DNA of 64,000 nt from Todiramphus chloris collaris (GCA_025345505.1 JANVCC010000030.1:2344123-2408122); one strand, 5' to 3'. Shown: positions 24,166 through 38,087, counted from the first letter of the stretch. Notes: generated from the letters alone by a model not told the origin. Translations and numbers: made by a program.

Positions 24166-27100
24166 ACAAAGACTTGGGGCTTTTTCCTCTTCTTTTTTAA
24201 ATTGTTCTCTGATCACTAAGATATGCAAAATCATTTATCTCTCCACAGCCCTTCAAGTCTCAGAAGTCCTGAAAATACTAGGTCCTTGAATAGAAAATAA
24301 ATGCCAATATATTATTACATTAGACAGAGCCAACCATAAACAGTAACTGAATCTGATGGATCAATTGTACAACCATTTTTGGTTCAGGCCAGCCATTAAT
24401 CAAGCCTACACCTATTGTCATATTCACAGGATTCTAATAGAGATCAAAATTAAAAAGGGTGTGTAAGTGTCTTGATTAATTACCATTTTCACTGACAGTT
24501 GCTCCAACATAAATTCTATCTGATGGCTTTCAACATAGCCCTTCATCAGTGTGATAGCTCTTTCCTTCTCATACCTTCTATGCAGTTTCTCAGTAAAATG
24601 AGTATGTGCCCTTAATTTCAATAGTTCTCCACCCAGGAAATGCACAGCAGCAGGGTGATGCACAGTGGCTTTAATTCCATTACCACAACTAAAAATTCCT
24701 TGATGATGTAAATAGACTTAACCAGACACTAATGTCAAGGTAAACTGGTTGTTTTTGGAAGCAACACTACACTGAATGCTGCCAAAGCTTGTGGTCATTG
24801 CCTCAGGAAGACCCAATCCTACCTGTAAGTCTTCTCAGAATTGATTTGCTTTACATATTTTTGTTCTTTTAAGTATTTTCCTTTGCAGCCAAAGTTATTT
24901 TTGTAAGCTTCATGAAACTATAATGTTGGCATACACCTCTATGACAGTCAAACACAATAATCAGGAACTGCAGTAAAAGTCGTATCCTCTTCGTCTGAAA
25001 CAGACTATTCAAATCAAAGATGAACAAGGGTTTTTGTGGGTTTATTTTGGTTTGGGTTTTTTTTTCTTCTTTTCTTAATTATTATTGAAGTAGCCTAAAA
25101 TTTAGAATCTGAGAAACAGGTAAAGTCAATCTTTTTCTTGCAGTTTCACAATGAATATTCAGCGGTTTTCTTATGGAATCACTAGTCATATCAGGCAATA
25201 TTTGTATATCTTAAGGATATTTAGAGACATTTCTATCATACTGATGGCTTTCGTACAAATTACCTTGATATAGGTCAGTTCTTTGAATTCCCTTTGACAT
25301 ATGGCAATTAAAAATGTTTACATCATGCTATAGAAAGCCCTTCCTCATTCAGCAGCAGAACAGAGCACATTTTGTTCATACCAGTACATTTGCAGCACTC
25401 AAGCAGCAAAGATCTAAGCTCTGAGAGTTGGTGTAATGTTACATTATCAGAAATACTTTTTTTTTTCCCCCCCACTTGCTTTATTTCAGCCACTTGACTT
25501 CAAGTAATACCAATTTCTTGATAAAGAGGAATAAAGTGCTCAAACTACATTCCATAGACATTTTGCTGGGTCTGTTTCTAGAATACAACACAAGTCACTC
25601 CTCTTGTTAGGACTTGAGCCAAAAGGAGAACAGCTTCTGTGGGAAGGGTGGTCGTGGGGATAGTCACGGTTTTGATACCAAAAAGCAGCACGAGCATTTA
25701 TAAACGCAACTGTCCTTCAATTTAAAGAGAAGCACAACATTAGCAGCATCTCTACCAGAATTCCTGATAGCCTGAGCAGCACAGTCATAGCCCCAGTCCA
25801 GTTAAACAAGGCTGTACTTGAGCAATTCACTGACTGGATTGCCATACATTCAGGAAAGCAGAGCAAGAGATTCTGGCATAGATGTCCACTGGGTATAGAA
25901 CAACAGATACTGGTTACACATCCTGGGGTGGTTCTTATTCAGGTAGTGACTCAACTTTTAACCTTGCACTTCTGTACTGATTCAGTATTTTGCCTCAGGC
26001 TCCAAACCACAGTGATCAACAAGCAGAACAGTCTACTGTTCAACACACTGGCAAATCTGGTTTCAAAGAATTAAAAGCAAGAGCCAGATTAAGTTTGTTT
26101 TTGAGACAGAACCTCTTAACTAAAGTGTATCAACCCAACACCATGGAGAAAGTCACTGGTCTCACTTCTCTATTTCCAAACCAACCCAGGCAGGCAATAC
26201 AGCTTTACAGGTTTGGGGTTTGGTTTTTTTTTTGTTGTTGTTTTGCTTTGGTTTTTTTGCTTTTGTCCAAAGGCAAGAGTTCAAACGATTACACTTTTGT
26301 TTTGCAGGTGCAGAGATAAAGGTCCACAAAGTTAACACAAACTACTGGGTTCAAGATAGAATCATGATTTAGTAAAATAGGGAGAATTTTAGGAAGGCAA
26401 CAGAAAAACCTTCCAATCTTCCAATTTCTAACATGACCTTTCACAGTAGTTTGCATAGTCCTCAGACTACTTCTTCACCTAAGTTTACCAGCCTGCTACA
26501 TATCAGAAATTCTACTTTTAACATCCAATTATAGATGATGTGACAAGAAAGTACATAAAACTGTATGGAATCTTGTATTACACAAACCTTCACAAACACC
26601 ACTCAAGGTGTACTGAACATTAAGCAGAATAGTTTCACTGACAACCACAATGTTTATTGTGCTCAAAATCAAGCACTGCTTAAGAGCTTTTCTCACTGAA
26701 GCTAAATGCAAGTTAAGATCATGACCAATAAGCATCCACAGCCTCCTGGTTCCCTCTTGATATGAGACTTTATTAAAAAAAAAATGAAATAAAATTGCTT
26801 TAATTTCACAGACGTTCCCTATGCTTAAAACCAGATTAATGTCACTGAGGAAAAAACCTCACAAAGCAAGTATTTCACACAGAGCTGTGATTGAGTAATG
26901 TTTTGTATAACACCACTTTAGAAGCCTGTTCCTCTAACTTAGAGGTATACCACCACACAAATAACTTGTTGAATAAAACACCCTTTGAGGCAGATCCACA
27001 AGTCTTTTACTTTAGTTGGTAGTAGTGGCAGATGTAGCACAGAAGCCTGCCTGAAGCTGACAGTTTTGGGTATCACTCCCTCGTTAATGCACAGTCCATT

Positions 27101-29778
27101 TTATCAGACTTTTTGGTTTTTTAATGTAAAAACATGAAGGAGTTTTTCACCTTACTCTGGAGCCAACAGGTTATTTTTCCTAAATGGTTTGCAAAAATAA
27201 ATCCGAAAGCAACCACGGGCATCAAGAAGGATTTATTTAGGCAAAGAGTTGAACTGTCTGATAAAACATCAGCTTGATGAAACAACCAACACAGACAACA
27301 GCAATGTTATTTTGGTCAGTGGCATAAGTTCAAGGAAACTGTCAAACTGATCAACTCAACATATTTATTGTATGTGAGAATCATGCTGCATTCTTGTTTT
27401 CACACAGTTGCACTTGTATTTTTTCATTTATTGCTTGAAGCAAGTTTCAGGCTAAAATTCCAGCTCAGGAAGAGGCCAAGACACTTCAATTGACACTGAT
27501 GGGAGGACCACAAAGCCTGTCTTCAGGGGCTCTGACCCGATGACCACAGCCAGTATTTATGCCAGCTGTGCAAGTACCTGTACAGAAGCCAAAGAAATCA
27601 CTTGCACAGCTCAGATAACTTGATCACTACACACAAAACATTCCTTGACTCCTCTCTTCAGACTGTCAGTGCATTCAAATGTCAGCAGCAATGCCGAATT
27701 TGGTGTCAGAAGTCTGCTGCCTTGTGATTTCAATCATGCTGCGAATAACTACACAAGACAAGTATTAATTTCATGGCCTAATGATCGAGGCCCTGATTAC
27801 CTAAACCTGGTTGGTTTCTATTTTCAAACACAGCATAATTCAGTTTATTCCATTCAGCAGGACGGACACACACTTCTCCTTCAGTCAAAGCCAAAACGGA
27901 ACATTATCATTCTCAAAGATCCTTCTGAGGTCCCCTCTCAGCACAGGAAACCTCTTTTCTCAGCTCTCCTCCACATTTTCTCAGGAGTAACACGTACAGA
28001 ACTGTATTACTGGTAACCATCCAGCTTATAGTGACAGCCACCTAAGTGTAGTGTATCCATGGAAAAAAAGCAGCTGCAAAAACATTGACCTGTTACAGGA
28101 AGGGCAAAATGATTTGTTCCCATAATAGAACTAGTCTCCATCCTACTTCCCAGCACCTTCAAGTAATGCAGAGTACATTTTTTTCCTCCCTGTAAGAATG
28201 ATAGATGTATAATGTGGTAAGAACTGGTTTTGACTGTTCTAGCTGCATTTTCTTTCTTACTTCACACAACGAAGGGATGGATAAATATTTGACATGGCAT
28301 GATTCCCAATGCTACCCACAATACAAAGTTTTAAAAAAATTTAAATGTTTTGTTTTCCTTTGTAATGACTAATAACAAACTTTTTTTTTTCATTGCTTTT
28401 GTATTCATTCTAAATACAGAAGAAATTACATGATTTCACACACATTAAAAAAAAAGTTAAGAAAAAGCCTCTGACACTATTTTAATGGTTCTGACAGGTA
28501 GGATTTGAATAAGAACAGGATCCCAGCCAATGAAGTCAGCACTAAAACTTTCATATAATCTTTCTGAATACCCAAGAACTTCCATATGGAGTCTTAATAA
28601 ATCTTAATAAATCTTTTTTATTACTACTTTATGACACAGTTGGGAGGAGTACAAAAGAAGACACAAACTAAAAAAAAACCCTGTGAGAATTATGAAAATA
28701 TGTCAAATGTACGATGTGAGACCAGAATATGAAGAAGCCAGTAAGAGATGAATACAGTGTAAAAACATACCTTTGGTTTTATTAGTAGCACAGTTTCTAT
28801 AGGGTACTTAAAAGATAGTTACAAATCTAAGTGGTATTTTTGAATCTGCTGTGACTACAACCACTTCCAGGCTAAACACAAGACCAAAAGTTTCTAGCTT
28901 TTTTCCTCCTTTGTTAGTCCATTAGGCAATGTATCAAAGAATGAAAATGTCTAGGTTAAAAAAAAAAAAAACAAACTATTTTTTCAAACAAATATTTCTT
29001 TTGTGGTTCAATACAATGCATTTCCACATTCATTCTGTGGAAGGAAATAAGCAGACTCAGTTTAACAGTGCATTTCATCTTGTAATGGGAACAGTTAGGA
29101 GACACAGGAAACCTGCTCCCCAAGATCACATGGGTGCCTACTGCATGCCCTGAGTGACAACTATTACCAGAAGTCTCATTAACACACAGCAGTTGGAAAA
29201 AAACCCACTATTCCTCCAAGTCCTTGGCAATTGTTTTACCATAGACTACTTCACTGATCTTACCATATTATGTACAAACAAACGTAAGTATTCTCATGAT
29301 TTCTCACTGGCCAAATTTTGTCCCACCCTCATTGATTTGCATGACAATTTAGCTCCAATACTAATAAATATCTCATTTTAAAGACCAAATTCTTTGTATC
29401 ATAAAGACAACAAGAGGCAGCACTACAAGCGCTATCCCTACACTTTTGACAACTGATGTCTTTTTTTCCTTGCACTGATTCCATCCTTCTTCATTTGAAA
29501 GCAGACATGTGCAATCAAATTCCTTCTGGTAAGCAAAATCTGTTAAAAATCCCTTCCTCCTTCCCATTCCCTTTCATGTAGAAAGGAGACAACTCCACTG
29601 GCTACATAACTTCCAGAGACCTCCAAGAAGCATACCGTGGTTTTGAACCACAGATCTAGAAGCAAATAAGACTTAGGCTGCCAAGTGTATCACTAACTCA
29701 GACTTACCATCATTTGACCACACTGTTGTCAATTAGTTTAGTCTATGATCTCACAGTCCTAGCTTCTAAAATGACAAA

Positions 29779-29797
29779 TTATTATTATTATTATTAT
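29779..29797. repeat. (ATT)n microsatellite
   Basis: About six perfect ATT units. Confidence 0.85.
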
Positions 29798-30151
29798 ATG
29801 AGAAAACCTCTTGTGAGAACAACGACTGTGACCCAGAACATGCTGTGAAGGGAAGCAGAGCTCTGGCACATGCTCTAGCAACTCTGCCAACCTGAGCAGG
29901 AGCCACAGGTCAGACTCTGGAAGACATCTCTGGGCTGCACACAGCAGCAGCCAGATGCCCAGCTGCTCTAATCTACAGCTCTGGAGCATCAGGAAAAGCT
30001 TGGACCTTGTGAACATGGTGAGGATGAAACACCTATGAGACAGTGAAAGAATACTTGGTCATACTGCGAGCAGTTCAACTTAGTTTCTGCAATAGACCAC
30101 ACAATGCTCAATTCCTCTGCCAGGGACCGAAGAAAGCAAAGGTATGGTTTT

Positions 30152-30695
30152 AGAATCACAAAATCATAGAATAGTTTGGAAGGGACCTTTAAACATCATC
30201 TGGTCCAACCCCCTTTTGGTGAGGCTGGGACAGCTTCAACTAGAGCAGATTGCTCAGAGCCCCATCCATCCTGACCTGGAATGTTTGCAGGGATGGGGCA
30301 TCGACCACCATTCTAGGCAACCTGGGCCAGTGTTTCACCACCCTCAGTGTAAAAAAATTTCTTCTTTCTACCTAGTCTAAATCACCCCTTGTCCTGTTGC
30401 AACAGGCCCTGTTAAAGGGTCTGTCCCCACCCTTCAGACAGGCCCCCTTTAATTAGTGAAAGGCCACAGTAAGATCTCCCCAGAGCCTTCTCTTCTCCAG
30501 GCTGAACAACCCCAACTCTCTCAGCCTCTCATAGGCCAGGTGTTGCAGCACTCTGATCATTGTCACAACCCTCCTCTGCCCTGCTCCAACAGGTCCATGT
30601 CTTTCTTCACTGGAGACTTCAGAGCTGGCCACAGTACTTCAGGTGAGACTCACCAGAGAAAAGCAGAGCAGCAGAATCACCTCCCTCAGCCTGCT
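30152..30695 (-). mobile_element. CR1 LINE 3' fragment (about 540 bp)
   Basis: On the plus strand it starts with the reversed octamer tail (agaatcacaaaatcatagaa) and runs through the reversed 3' UTR and the end of ORF2, up to about 30695. Recognisable landmarks in reverse are the block ggaagggacctttaaacatc, the stretch encoding the WNRLPR-type region, and the region equivalent to [14 protein letters not shown]. The coding part is badly degraded, with no frame longer than a few tens of codons. This is an older or faster-decayed copy than the one at 19952. The right limit is approximate. Confidence 0.92.
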
Positions 30696-33600
30696 GTTTC
30701 CCCAGTCTTACCTTGCCTTTTTTCCTTGCCCACCCACATACATACAACTCATGTCACTGCTGTGCAGGGACTTGGCTCAAGAAGGAATGGAGAAGTACAC
30801 TTTCTGTAGCCAGGCTGCAGATTGTCAAGGTATGAAAGGTAAGTTTGGTGTCTCCCTCCACCCTGAAATCTATTAGAGCTAGCTACAAAATTAGTAGTTA
30901 ATATTCACTGTTCACGCTTCTTTTGTATACCATCACTGTTCTTGTCAGTCATCTCAGGACTACAGCAGGAATTTTTTTGCCTGAAATGGTTTTAGGTTGT
31001 ACTCTGGAATTAACTGCCTTTGTAAAAAAAGGAGCATTAAAAAAAACTCAAAACATTTAACAGCTGGATACAACATCTGCCTTTCCCAGGTCATTACTAC
31101 TTTAGAACAATTAATTTATGAGACTATATCATTATAGAGAGACCGTCAATTAAAAGAATCACACTTCTTTCTAGTTTAAGCCTTGTCTGCTGAGCGTTCC
31201 AGTTAAATATAATTGTCTTTTTTTTCCCCCCTTTTTTTTTAATACGCAAGTTATGCCATTAACTTTTCAATATTCCAGTAATTTTATAACAGTAATGGAT
31301 CATTTTTCCTCAGACTCTATTTCATGGAGTCGCATGATTTTATACAGTGCTTTCACATCTGAGATTCATGCTAGCAAAGTTTAAAATCTGAACTCAGAAA
31401 GTTAAAAAAAATAAATGAAAACCACAGGAAATTGTGTCTCATGTAATAGGCACATGACCTCCTTTTTAAAAGCCCGAACCAAAGGCAATCTAAGGATATC
31501 TTTGGGATAAGGTACAGAATTCCTGAGTTTGTACATGAGGCAGGCAGGACTTGGTCACCTGCACTAGTCTGCTTGCTTTGATCACCAGGACTCTGGTCAC
31601 ATAGTGACACCCAGCCTTTATTACCAGGGCTTAACAGCTTTGTAGTCTTTTGTTTTCTATTTTACCTCTTACATGTAGTGGATAAGAGAAACACGTATAC
31701 ATGAACTAAAAAAGTATTGGGGGAAAAAATAAACTAATAATAATTTTTTTAAAAGTAAATCACAAACTACCTCGCAATTCAGCAACGTGCTTAGGAGTAC
31801 AAATGAATTTTAATTTGTGAGCAGGTATCCAATAGTCAGCATCTTTGGGTTTTTTTGGGTTTTTTTAGGTTAAAAATAACCATACTTCACAAGTCTGTAT
31901 AAGAAGGTAACACAATCCTTGCTTTCAAAAACAAAAATAAACATCACTACATAAAGGGTAAGAAACTGAGCCTAAAAAGGGCAATTTAAAAATACAGCAA
32001 AAAAATTATTTTGAAACAGTCCAATTATACATTCAGTAGGGAAGCACCGGTTTCAATTTATAATGAAGCACTTTTTAAACATCCCTGTTGTCAAGCTCAG
32101 AATATTTTACTTACTGTTGAAAACAATTCTTGCAAAAAATAATTATTTCAAGGCTTTTCATTTCACAGTTTGAAATCTAAGTTTAAAAGTGGCTTTTTTC
32201 TTCTTTTCTTAATCCGAGTTCTAATTAGACTGATGTAGGCCTGTATCTTACACAGGTATGCCAGTATCTCCACTACCAGGGCTTGTGAAGAAAATATTCT
32301 TTCAAGAAACATACTGGCATAGAAGTATCTTGGCATGAACAAAACCAGATTTTACAAAAATCTGGCATCAAAAGTTACATCTGAGGAAAGCGAAGGAGAT
32401 CAAAACCTAACTCTCAAATCCACGCTCGTACAAATCGACACTTCTAAAGCCAATGGAAGAAAAAGGGCACCAAGCATGTAAAGGATAATTGACTACAAAT
32501 TAATACTGAGGAGTAGAGAGGAGACAGGAATCCAGACACAGCCCTTTGTTCACTCTCCTCCTTCGTGACTCGTGTCCCAGAGTACATGGCCGTAGGTGGG
32601 GAGTTTCCTCCCGCTCAGATTTCAGCGCAGAACCAGGACCCACATCTGCTCTGAATTATGGCTCTAACTTACACTCGATGTTACTGTTACCCAAAGCAAA
32701 GTGTCAGACAATAACAGCACATTATTATTACACACCAGTACTGCCAGAGTAGCACAGCCCTTCACAGCATATGCGTGTAGCTGGAGTAACTCTCAGGCCA
32801 ATCTAATATTGTTTGTGTAAAAAGCTATATACTGGGGACTCCAGGAATACATACTGGAATAAGAAACGAAACATAACCTGCCCCCCAGATTACACACCTA
32901 GGCTGCAGAACTCAGCCGTAACTTCAGTCAAGTGTTGTTTCTGGTTTTCTAACCTCTGGCAAGCCTTGAAGAATTGGGCTCAGCTTCAGTGCCAGCTCTT
33001 CTCCTGAACCAGCTGCAACTCATCATATTATAATCCCATTTTCAATTGCTCAATCCGTCCTTTTCAACACACATTTCCTTGTATTAAGCCTGTTATTGGC
33101 CTGTGGCTCCCCATTCTTTAAAAGTCTCCCAAGACTTGATCTTTCAATATTCAGTATGTGCTTTTTTCACACATAGCAAATTAAATAAATTGGTTCCATC
33201 ACTCCTAACATTTTAAAAATGCAGACACATACATGTGGCCTAAGATGCATGTTATAACACATATTATACTCGTAAATTCTATTTTGCAGTCACCAAAGTG
33301 GAAGGGGGACAAGTATTAAAGTAGATGGGGGGGGAGGGAATAAAATAGCTCTAAAATAAAAAAAAAAAAGCTCTAAAAATAACTTTTTTTCCTGATATTC
33401 TGAAACACCTTAGGTGCAACAGGAGATACTGACCACCTTGAGACGCTCATCACTGGTCTGTGTGAACCACAGCTAGCCTTAGTACCATACATGGTAATAC
33501 AAATCATGTCCTACATTAATGTATGTATCACTAATGTGCGCTGCACAGTTCTACAAGAATGAATACAGCAAAATAAAAGACACTGAGATTTATAAGGAAA

Positions 33601-34605
33601 TACCCCAGAATTTCCATTTGATGTCCCATCTTCAGCTCATCTCTCTATACCTGCTCTTCTCTTAGGAACAGTACACTCTCATTTCAAATTCTTGCAGTGT
33701 CCAAGTAGAATAGTAGAATGATGCAATGAATAAGAAATACTGATTTAACTCACATGTATGAGTCAAGCATTAAGTAGAAATTTTCAAGTTTCCAAACCCC
33801 TATTTCTGTTTTTAATATTTACATTTTACAGAGGAAATTGTTTCAAAACCAAATGCACGTTTCAGAAGTTAAGTGTCTATTGATTTTATTATAATACTCA
33901 GTACACTGCTTAGTAATAATGGGTATGCTTGCATGACTATGTACAAGGGCTATCTACTTCCAGACTTTAAAAACACTTTCCTAATAGAAAATTTGATATT
34001 CTACTATTCCATGAACTACACATTATTCATGTTACACCTTTGGGAAGTGAAGAGAAATTAACACTTCTCCAACAGCATCATTGAGAGACCCTGGTGAACT
34101 AACCCATATATCCAGCATACAAGGTATTGCAACTGCATCACTGGAGAATCTGCAATGCTACAGCATCTGCTGCGGGCAGAAACTTAACCACAACAGCACT
34201 CAGTACCTTGTCCTGGTAGAGATACCAAGTAAGGGAACCTCATTCTGCAGTTTCTTCCATATATTTAATGAAGATTGAATAATGGATCTTCAGTTCTATT
34301 TATCATCAAACTATGAATGGCAACATTTGCATTTATAGATACAAATCAATTGTCTCAATATTTCTCTTCCACAAAAATGAAGTTCCCAACTCCAAAAGTC
34401 ACTGTATTTTCAAACATCTAGTGTGATGTAGGTGGCATACAGAGCAATAGCATTTAAATGGAACACAGACCTCATCTCCCATCTCCATACAGTGGTACCT
34501 TCCACTTATTTCTGTCTGGTCATTGCTTGTGTATCAAAACCCAATACTTTATCATCTGTTTTCATTTCAGAGAACCTAGTTGTCTTCCACAATATACTTT
34601 GACCA
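30696..34605. other. Unique AT-rich DNA, no gene recognised
   Basis: About 3.9 kb. Notable are a T-C-T tract near 31218-31241, a telomere-like GGGTTTTTTT decamer repeat at 31845-31871, an 11-bp inverted repeat (32257-32267 against 32311-32321) and an A-run near 33357-33370. No coding region can be supported. Confidence 0.6.
31845..31871. repeat. GGGTTTTTTT decamer repeat
   Basis: Two exact copies of the decamer plus a third changed to AGGTT. T/G low-complexity repeat. Confidence 0.75.
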
Positions 34606-34806
34606 TCATTTAAAACATCCGCTGTCTGCGGAATCCCATCTTGTCTTTCTAAGGAGATATTGCACCCTGAAGACTCTACTAAGAACGTTCCGACTCTCTC
34701 CTGTCAGGAGGCTGAAGGCACTCGCCTGGCCAGCAGGCAGCTGGAGAGGATTACAGCTCACAAACGCTGCCAGGATCACTGAGATCGCAAGTAGCAGACA
34801 GTTCAT
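34606..34806 (-). CDS. Putative small secreted peptide (66 aa), uncharacterised
   Basis: Minus-strand frame of 66 codons from ATG at 34806 to TGA at 34606. The frame is open further upstream, but the second Met starts a textbook signal peptide (MNCLLLAISVILAAFVSC), with a hydrophobic core and a small residue before a likely cut ahead of NPLQLPAG. The rest (QASAFSLLTGESRNV, LSRVFRVQYLLRKTRWD) ends SADSGCFK. It contains one dibasic RK site, as peptide prohormones often do. The bases before the ATG are TAAA (A at -3). The frame is clearly GC-richer than its AT-rich surroundings and has several CpG-containing codons. I could not match it to any hormone family I know. The resemblance of SGCF to the natriuretic-peptide ring start is short and probably accidental. 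It may be a first exon or a chance frame. Confidence 0.3.
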   Translation of the reverse strand: MNCLLLAISVILAAFVSCNPLQLPAGQASAFSLLTGESRNVLSRVFRVQYLLRKTRWDSADSGCFK

Positions 34807-37800
34807 TTTACAAAAACTTAATGGAGTGTATGGCCCTGGCTCCTTAATACAAGCACTGTCAAGGCGTCTAAGCAAAAAGTCTCAGCTGTCACTGCGGACA
34901 AGCTGAGCGGAATTATTTGTCACACTAGGATAGATAAGAGACCAGTAGAGTGGTGTATGGAGAGATCCCCATACATCTCCATGCTGCAGTCTCAGGCAGC
35001 AGCCGTATGGTTTCCTCCAATATGCTGGCAGAATAATGTAATCTTACTACACGGCAGTATGGTTAAAACGTTATTCTTTCGTCTTCAGATTTTAACTACA
35101 TTAGCCTCCTTTTTGCCCAGTGTTTTACATCTTTTAATTAAGTGGTCTCTGGCTTCCCCTTCATATTTTCTGAAAAAGACAGCACACAAACCCCTGAATA
35201 ATCTCCAGGTCATTAGCGAGGTAACCCATCTCATCAATATGTCAAATTATACCAGCTGAAGAACTAACCTGATGCATCTGTTCTGTAATATAAAAGCTTT
35301 CATCTGGATATTTCTTCTAACCTCATCCAAAAGGCTATCAATTATTGTCTTTCAGCACATGTGTACTCATTAACAAGGACTTCCAGAAAGCTAACTCTTT
35401 CCCTGCTGGTGTTAACACACCAAAGCTTTCATTATCCACAATGCCGGATGTACACAGCCTACTTCTAGGATGTACACCATCCTCCTTCCTACACACAGAA
35501 ACAGGGTTTTACAATTCTACTATTCTTCACAATAGAAGAGAAATTAATGTTTTGCATTTGTCAGCATTTACCCTGCAAAACTACCTTGGTATTAACACTG
35601 AACAACTGTAACCAGAAAGGATCATATTCTCCTATAAACACGTCAATTACCTGAAACTCAAATAAAAGTTGTTCAAAACGATCAGTCAAGACTACGAAAA
35701 AACTACTCTGGACAGAAGCCAGGCAATTATATCCAATGCACAGGTGTTGATCTAGTCCTAATATCTATTATGTAACCTAAAACAAATTTATATAATTTAT
35801 AACTCTACCACCACACTGTATTACATAGTGTCATTATCTGTTCCAGCAGCCTGCTGCAGCTCATCAAATCTAATATGCAAGTTATTTTGGACAAATGTCT
35901 TTTTATGGAATGATTCTTGGCAATGAAGCACAGCAGAGATCAGGTCCTCGATAAATGCCTCCTGATGTTAACATAATCCATGTAGCAGCATCACTGCCCA
36001 ACTAATTGAGATCCAGAAATCTGGGGGTTTTCAGTGACCTGCCAAATGAACGTAGCCGGGTCTGTATTTTCTGTCCTTCTGAACATACCCTTTACGTGCC
36101 TAGTGTACTTAGAAAATAAGCTCTATGGGTGATGTAATTTCTCTACTGTTTATATAACACTTTGTAAAAGAAGGGCCTGAAGTGGATGAAGCCAAGATTT
36201 TCCTGTAATATCTACAGATATTTAAGCCTTTATTAAGAAAGAATGTACTGTCAAGGAATGATTTTTTCTGAATATAAGTAGGCTATAGATCTAGAATCAT
36301 TTAGGACCTATGCAACCAACCTAGAAATGTTACTAGGTTGTAATATTTCTTCTTTTTAACTGTTTTAACACACTGAGTATCTAAACAAAAATTAGGAAGC
36401 CATGCCACCTGAACTTTATCAAAAGTCATTTACTAAGTATGAGAAAGTAAAACTATACTGTTTTACTTGGTATCACTTAAAACCAAAATGTTCTCTCAAA
36501 AATCAAACTTGAAATGTCTGTAAATATATTGTCAAAACTAGTATAATGAAGGTTATTTATGTGTTCTACTCTTCACAATCAATAACCACACAAGAAAAAT
36601 GCCTGCAAGTCAGTATTTTGTATTCAGCAAAAGAGTTCATCCAGGGCTAACAGTTAAGTTGGTGCACACAGACAGCAAATACTTAGTGACAAAAATTTTG
36701 CTATTGTACCTCTATTTTTAATCCATGCAAATAGACCACAGTGATTCACTCAAGCCTAAGGTGGGGGTGGGAGGGGTGGAAATGAGTACCAAATGAGCAT
36801 CATTCTTCTGGGATAAAGTAATTTGAGGCAGTAGCACTACCCAGGGTTTATGCTCCTGCGTTTATGACAAATTTCTTTATGAACATTTTGTGAAATTATT
36901 TAAAAGCAAATACTTTCAAACACTAATATATGCATGATTTCCTGCATGTGACATTAGTGAGTAAACAATTTGTCATTGTCATTCACAAAAAGCTTGATGA
37001 CTAGTCTGAAAATCAGCACCAATAAAGAATTTGTTTTAAAGCAACTGTCTCAACCCATCCTTAACTTATTAACACTGGCAACCATTAGCATATACAGCTA
37101 TGAAAACTGAAGATCTATGCAAATTGCAAAAGAACCATTTGACATGTTGGATCAGAAGAGCTCTGGAAAATAAATCTAACAGCATAAGTTTGAAGTGCCA
37201 TATCTTGTTCTTCCAGTCAATACAAAACCTGTATTTCCCTTCAAGACAGACTTCTTACTCGAAGTTTTAAGAAAAGAATCTTAAGGAAGAATGAAGTAAT
37301 AGCAAGAAATGAAAGTAATAATACAGGCTGAGTCAAGTTATAAAGGCTTGTCAGACAAGAATCAGAAGACAACTGTATAAGTGACACAAAATAAGCAGAC
37401 AGAGGTAAGGTGAATATGTGGCAGAAATGCCAGCTCTGCTTGCTTGCTCCTGCCACCTCTTCCTTTACATCTAGAGCCCATGATTAAACCATCAGATGGC
37501 ACTAAGTGATGTCACTTCTTCAGTGTGGTCCTTCAATCTGAAAAATGCTATGAAGTTATCACCAGATGCAATATAAGTACTTTGCCACACTATTTTCTAG
37601 ACAATGAAATGGTCCCAGTATACCAAAGGCAGTTCTTTTCCACGCTAGTTTTCAAACACATGTATTTCCTGAAACGTTCTTCCTCACAAAAGCCCAAGAA
37701 AATACAATTATTGAAATATTAATAAGAAAGAAAAAAGCACAAATGAATAAAATTCAACTAAAAGCATCATTATTTAGTCTTCTAATTGGCATTTATGAAA

Positions 37801-38039
37801 TTTTGGAGTTCGATTGTTACAACTAGAACTGAAAACACAAAACTTCTGAAGAGCCAATGGATATTTCTATATTATCTCCTGCACACCATAGGAGAGTAAC
37901 AAAGTTTTCACTATGTCTACAGCAAGGCATCTCCATGGTACAGAAATGAGGTCTGATAAAACATGTCCTATGTATTACTCTGCTACACATAAATATACAT
38001 ACATCAAAACAAAAATAAGCCAAGAATCTTCTGGAGGGG

Positions 38040-38087
38040 AAAAGAAAAAAAAAAAAAAAAAGAAAAAAGAAAAAAAGGAAAAAAAAG
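38040..38087. repeat. A/G purine tract
   Basis: Forty-eight bases of almost pure A with interspersed G. Simple repeat. Confidence 0.85.

Larger units (their letters stand above)
23321..30151. other. Unique AT-rich DNA, no gene recognised
   Basis: About 6.8 kb. It contains a poly-T tract at 24148-24165, T/G-rich low-complexity tracts at 25028-25070 and 26211-26260, a twofold TCTTAATAAA direct repeat near 28592-28614, and a (TTA)n array at 29779-29797. Open frames such as 27645-28016 (123 codons) have no recognisable domain or signal and look like chance. Confidence 0.6.

Noticed and set aside
27645-28016. Open frame of 123 codons
   Set aside because: No domain, no signal peptide, ordinary composition; expected by chance in 64 kb.
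29759-30016. Minus frame of 85 codons with a hydrophobic Leu-rich start
   Set aside because: The start is not a clean signal peptide, the C-terminal Ile run is only the (ATT)n microsatellite, and no family was recognised.
34606-34632. SGCF near the end of the putative peptide as a natriuretic-peptide ring
   Set aside because: The frame stops one residue later and the ring residues are absent; four matching residues are not evidence.
34580-34906. Plus frame of 108 codons opposite the putative secreted peptide
   Set aside because: Arg/Ser/Leu-rich shadow with no features; the minus frame is the better candidate.
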